DNA of 64,000 nucleotides, taken from NCBI GenBank assembly GCA_947561715.1, contig OX387198.1:11470001-11534000 (forward strand), read 5' to 3'. The DNA is from Ascidia mentula (lineage: Eukaryota; Chordata; Ascidiacea; Phlebobranchia; Ascidiidae). Below, piece after piece: positions 62,040-64,000 of this stretch (its first letter is position 1; every line of letters starts with the position of its first letter). Under the pieces are notes generated by a model. It did not search any database and had not been told where the DNA came from. It saw only the letters and a program-made list of their open reading frames with translations. The position numbers were made by a program, and so were the translations under genes.

Positions 62040-64000
62040 GTTGAGATTAATTAAGTTATAAAATGCTTTTTTAACTGTCTTTTCCGCAACTATTTCGCAC
62101 GTGTATTTAATTGACAATGCACGTATTGTTCCCATGAATTTAACTTTTCTTTATTCCATGGCCGCAAAACATAAGTTTGCAGGGATTGTTTTACGTTGGT
62201 TAAAATCATCATTGGTCCATCCAAAAACTACGTACTTAAATCAACCAACAGTTACGGCTTTTGGAATTATTTTATCTGATATATAATCCTACACGTACAT
62301 TCAAAGTCTTGGTTTTCTGATGAATTCACGTTTTCCATTATAATTTTCCAATCAGACATAATTTAATTCTAAACTTCATGTTAACGTATGATGGAGACAT
62401 AAAACTTTTGAAAAAGTGTTTTAACAATTGTGACTTCAAATACCCACTTGCATGTTTTATTTAGCGTCAAAATGTAAATAAAAACAAAAAACAGCCATGC
62501 CCATTCAAATAGGAATATGTGTGCATGTTTAAAAACGACGAAGATAATAAACCAATGATCGAAAACGCCAATGGATTATGGGGTAAACAACAGTACGTAG
62601 CTATAAAAATGGCGGTCAGTACACGGCTGGTTATAGAAAATGCTATAATGTTCAATAGGGCCAATTGAAAAAATAACGTTTCCATACTAGTTACGAAAAT
62701 AGATAAATGTTTTCTTCAACACAACAACAACAATATTTTACTTTTCTGTCGCATCGATAATCGAACCTATACCGGTTTTCATGTTATAAGTCGAGCGCTT
62801 GGACCGATGTAACGCAAAAGGATAGGCAACTGATACAGAAACGGCGGTTCGTTGTAGCAAAACCCTCCCAACGGAAGTATGAGCGAATTTAAATACGCCT
62901 TCCATGGCCACAACCAATAACATGACTTGGAGTCCCGGTTTTGGATAAGTTATCTCACGGATTAACTCATAGAAAGCAGGCGCAGCAACGCCTGCAAAAA
63001 AGCCCTGTGTTATCAACCCCACTTCAGTAGCAAGGATTACATTTAACCCCAAACCAACTATCATTGAAATGCGACAGAGGCAACATAGAAGAGAGCTAAG
63101 AACGCAAATAATCTTGTATCGCCCAAACTTTTTCATGATGAATCCTACTGCAAATCCGCCCGCGGTACACGCTACATACGATGCCATCAGGACAATCCCA
63201 GCTGTATTATCCGTGTTTTCGGCTCGCGGGAAACCAAGTAGCAACACGGACGACAGTAGAGCTAGATCGTATACTAACGAACTGGCGACACAAACTTTAG
63301 CAGCTGTTACAATTAGGAACTCGCGATCGACAAACAGTTTCCAGAAGAGTTTTAAGAAACGTATTGAGGCTTCTTTTACTGTTTCGTTTTCGCTGCTGGA
63401 CGTGAAGTTATGGACGTTGTTTTGAGCGTGGCTTGGAGGCAAAGGTGGGGCATCTTTTAAACAGGCCACAACGCTGATAAGATTCACTACTAATAGCCCC
63501 ATGATGGCGCCAAAGTAAATTGACAAGTTCTGTTGGACTTTGCGGGCACTGAGCTCGATGTGCACCAAAAGCGGAGTAGCAAGAACACCCATTGCCTTTC
63601 CAGCTAACTTGGCCACTGAAAGCAAAGCTACTACCAGCGAAACTTCGTCGTCTGGGAACCAAACGGCTGCAGTTTTTATAACTAGTGGAGGAGCGATCAT
63701 GGCAGCAGCGCCGATAGCCAACTGTCCGCATAAAACTGCTGCGTAACCCTGAACGAAATTCAACCCAGCCACGGTAAAACAAAGACCGATGACATAAAGT
63801 CCTTGTTGGAATATCCACGTGTTTCTGTACCGGAGACGATGAGCTAAAACCGATGTAGGAACAAGTAAAACTATGTCTTCCAAATATTTGCCTGTGGTGA
63901 GGACGTCAATTGTCCAGGCGCCTGCGTGAAAGTAACGCACAAGAATGTCGTTAATTGGCCCGAAACTGGTGGCAACAACTCCTATCATTGCACTGAAGAG
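62040..64000 (-). repeat. Right arm of the inverted duplication (continues past window)
   Basis: The complement of this stretch matches the left arm, both in the transporter gene and in about 420 bases of flank (62040-62460). About 265 bases at 62466-62733 have no counterpart in the left arm. About 280 bases of the left arm (60318-60597) are missing here, removing the original gene end. Confidence 0.85.
62738..64000 (-). CDS. SLC49/FLVCR-like major facilitator transporter (5' partial)
   Basis: The frame is open from the window edge (reading LFSAMIGVV) to a stop at 62738, giving 420 residues without an intron. Hallmarks of the FLVCR branch are AAVWFPDDEVS (FLVCR: ASVWFGPKEVS), PPLPPSHAQ before the central loop (FLVCR: PRYPPSQAQ) and ELIREITYPKP (FLVCR: EFAVEITYPES). 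About eleven hydrophobic segments are visible. Human FLVCR1 and FLVCR2 move choline (and reportedly haem) across the plasma membrane; the substrate here is unknown. The C-terminus (FALHRSKRSTYNMKTG...) does not match the family. Compared with the sister copy, a 280-bp deletion has removed the last helix and tail, so the frame now ends in former 3' flank. The start lies beyond the window; the sister suggests about 30 missing residues. It may be functional or an early pseudogene. Confidence 0.85.
   Translation of the reverse strand, partial: LFSAMIGVVATSFGPINDILVRYFHAGAWTIDVLTTGKYLEDIVLLVPTSVLAHRLRYRNTWIFQQGLYVIGLCFTVAGLNFVQGYAAVLCGQLAIGAAAMIAPPLVIKTAAVWFPDDEVSLVVALLSVAKLAGKAMGVLATPLLVHIELSARKVQQNLSIYFGAIMGLLVVNLISVVACLKDAPPLPPSHAQNNVHNFTSSSENETVKEASIRFLKLFWKLFVDREFLIVTAAKVCVASSLVYDLALLSSVLLLGFPRAENTDNTAGIVLMASYVACTAGGFAVGFIMKKFGRYKIICVLSSLLCCLCRISMIVGLGLNVILATEVGLITQGFFAGVAAPAFYELIREITYPKPGLQVMLLVVAMEGVFKFAHTSVGRVLLQRTAVSVSVAYPFALHRSKRSTYNMKTGIGSIIDATEK

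Noticed and set aside
59224-64000. A viral origin suggested by the family name of the transporter
   Set aside because: FLVCR-type proteins are host membrane transporters named for use as a virus receptor; no viral coding sequence or long terminal repeat was seen.

Overview
The window looks like nuclear DNA of an invertebrate chordate, most likely a solitary ascidian tunicate such as a Ciona relative. It holds a single Pax1/9 gene rather than separate PAX1 and PAX9. Its genes are compact, introns are mostly a few hundred bases, and intergenic DNA is AT-rich. The animal group is an inference; no species marker was identified. I found nothing resembling a retrovirus, LTR element, Polinton or toxin gene.

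Left part (1-13.4 kb): the last coding stretch of an unidentified + strand gene (1-174, poly(A) signals near 650) lies tail-to-tail with an unrecognised, low-complexity, multi-exon - strand gene (about 1357-6976). About 6.4 kb of apparently non-coding DNA follows.

Pharyngeal-cluster part (13.4-40 kb): SLC25A21 (+, 10 exons, 13432-21485) faces Pax1/9 (-, 4 coding exons, 31703-25255) tail-to-tail. The same pair in the same orientation is the core of the deuterostome pharyngeal gene cluster (Nkx2.1 / Nkx2.2 / Pax1/9 / SLC25A21 / MIPOL1 / FoxA). The introns of both genes and the 8.4 kb upstream of Pax1/9 contain many non-coding blocks that are visibly GC-richer than the surrounding DNA. These are the best candidates for developmental enhancers.

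Housekeeping part (40-58.2 kb): ACTR2 (Arp2, -, 11 exons, 394 aa) and WDR20 (+, 7 exons, 700 aa) are divergent across a 1.9 kb spacer. FANCL (+, 6 exons, 358 aa) follows. All three could be rebuilt completely from in-phase splice junctions. The products act in actin nucleation, USP12/USP46 deubiquitinase control and Fanconi-pathway ubiquitination.

Right edge (58.3-64 kb): two intronless copies of an SLC49/FLVCR-like membrane transporter form a large inverted duplication. The left copy (59224-60442) is broken by several deletions. The right copy (64000-62738, running off the window) is open through almost all of the transporter but has lost its last membrane helix and tail. hAT-type MITEs with 8-bp target-site duplications occur here and in introns of SLC25A21 and WDR20.
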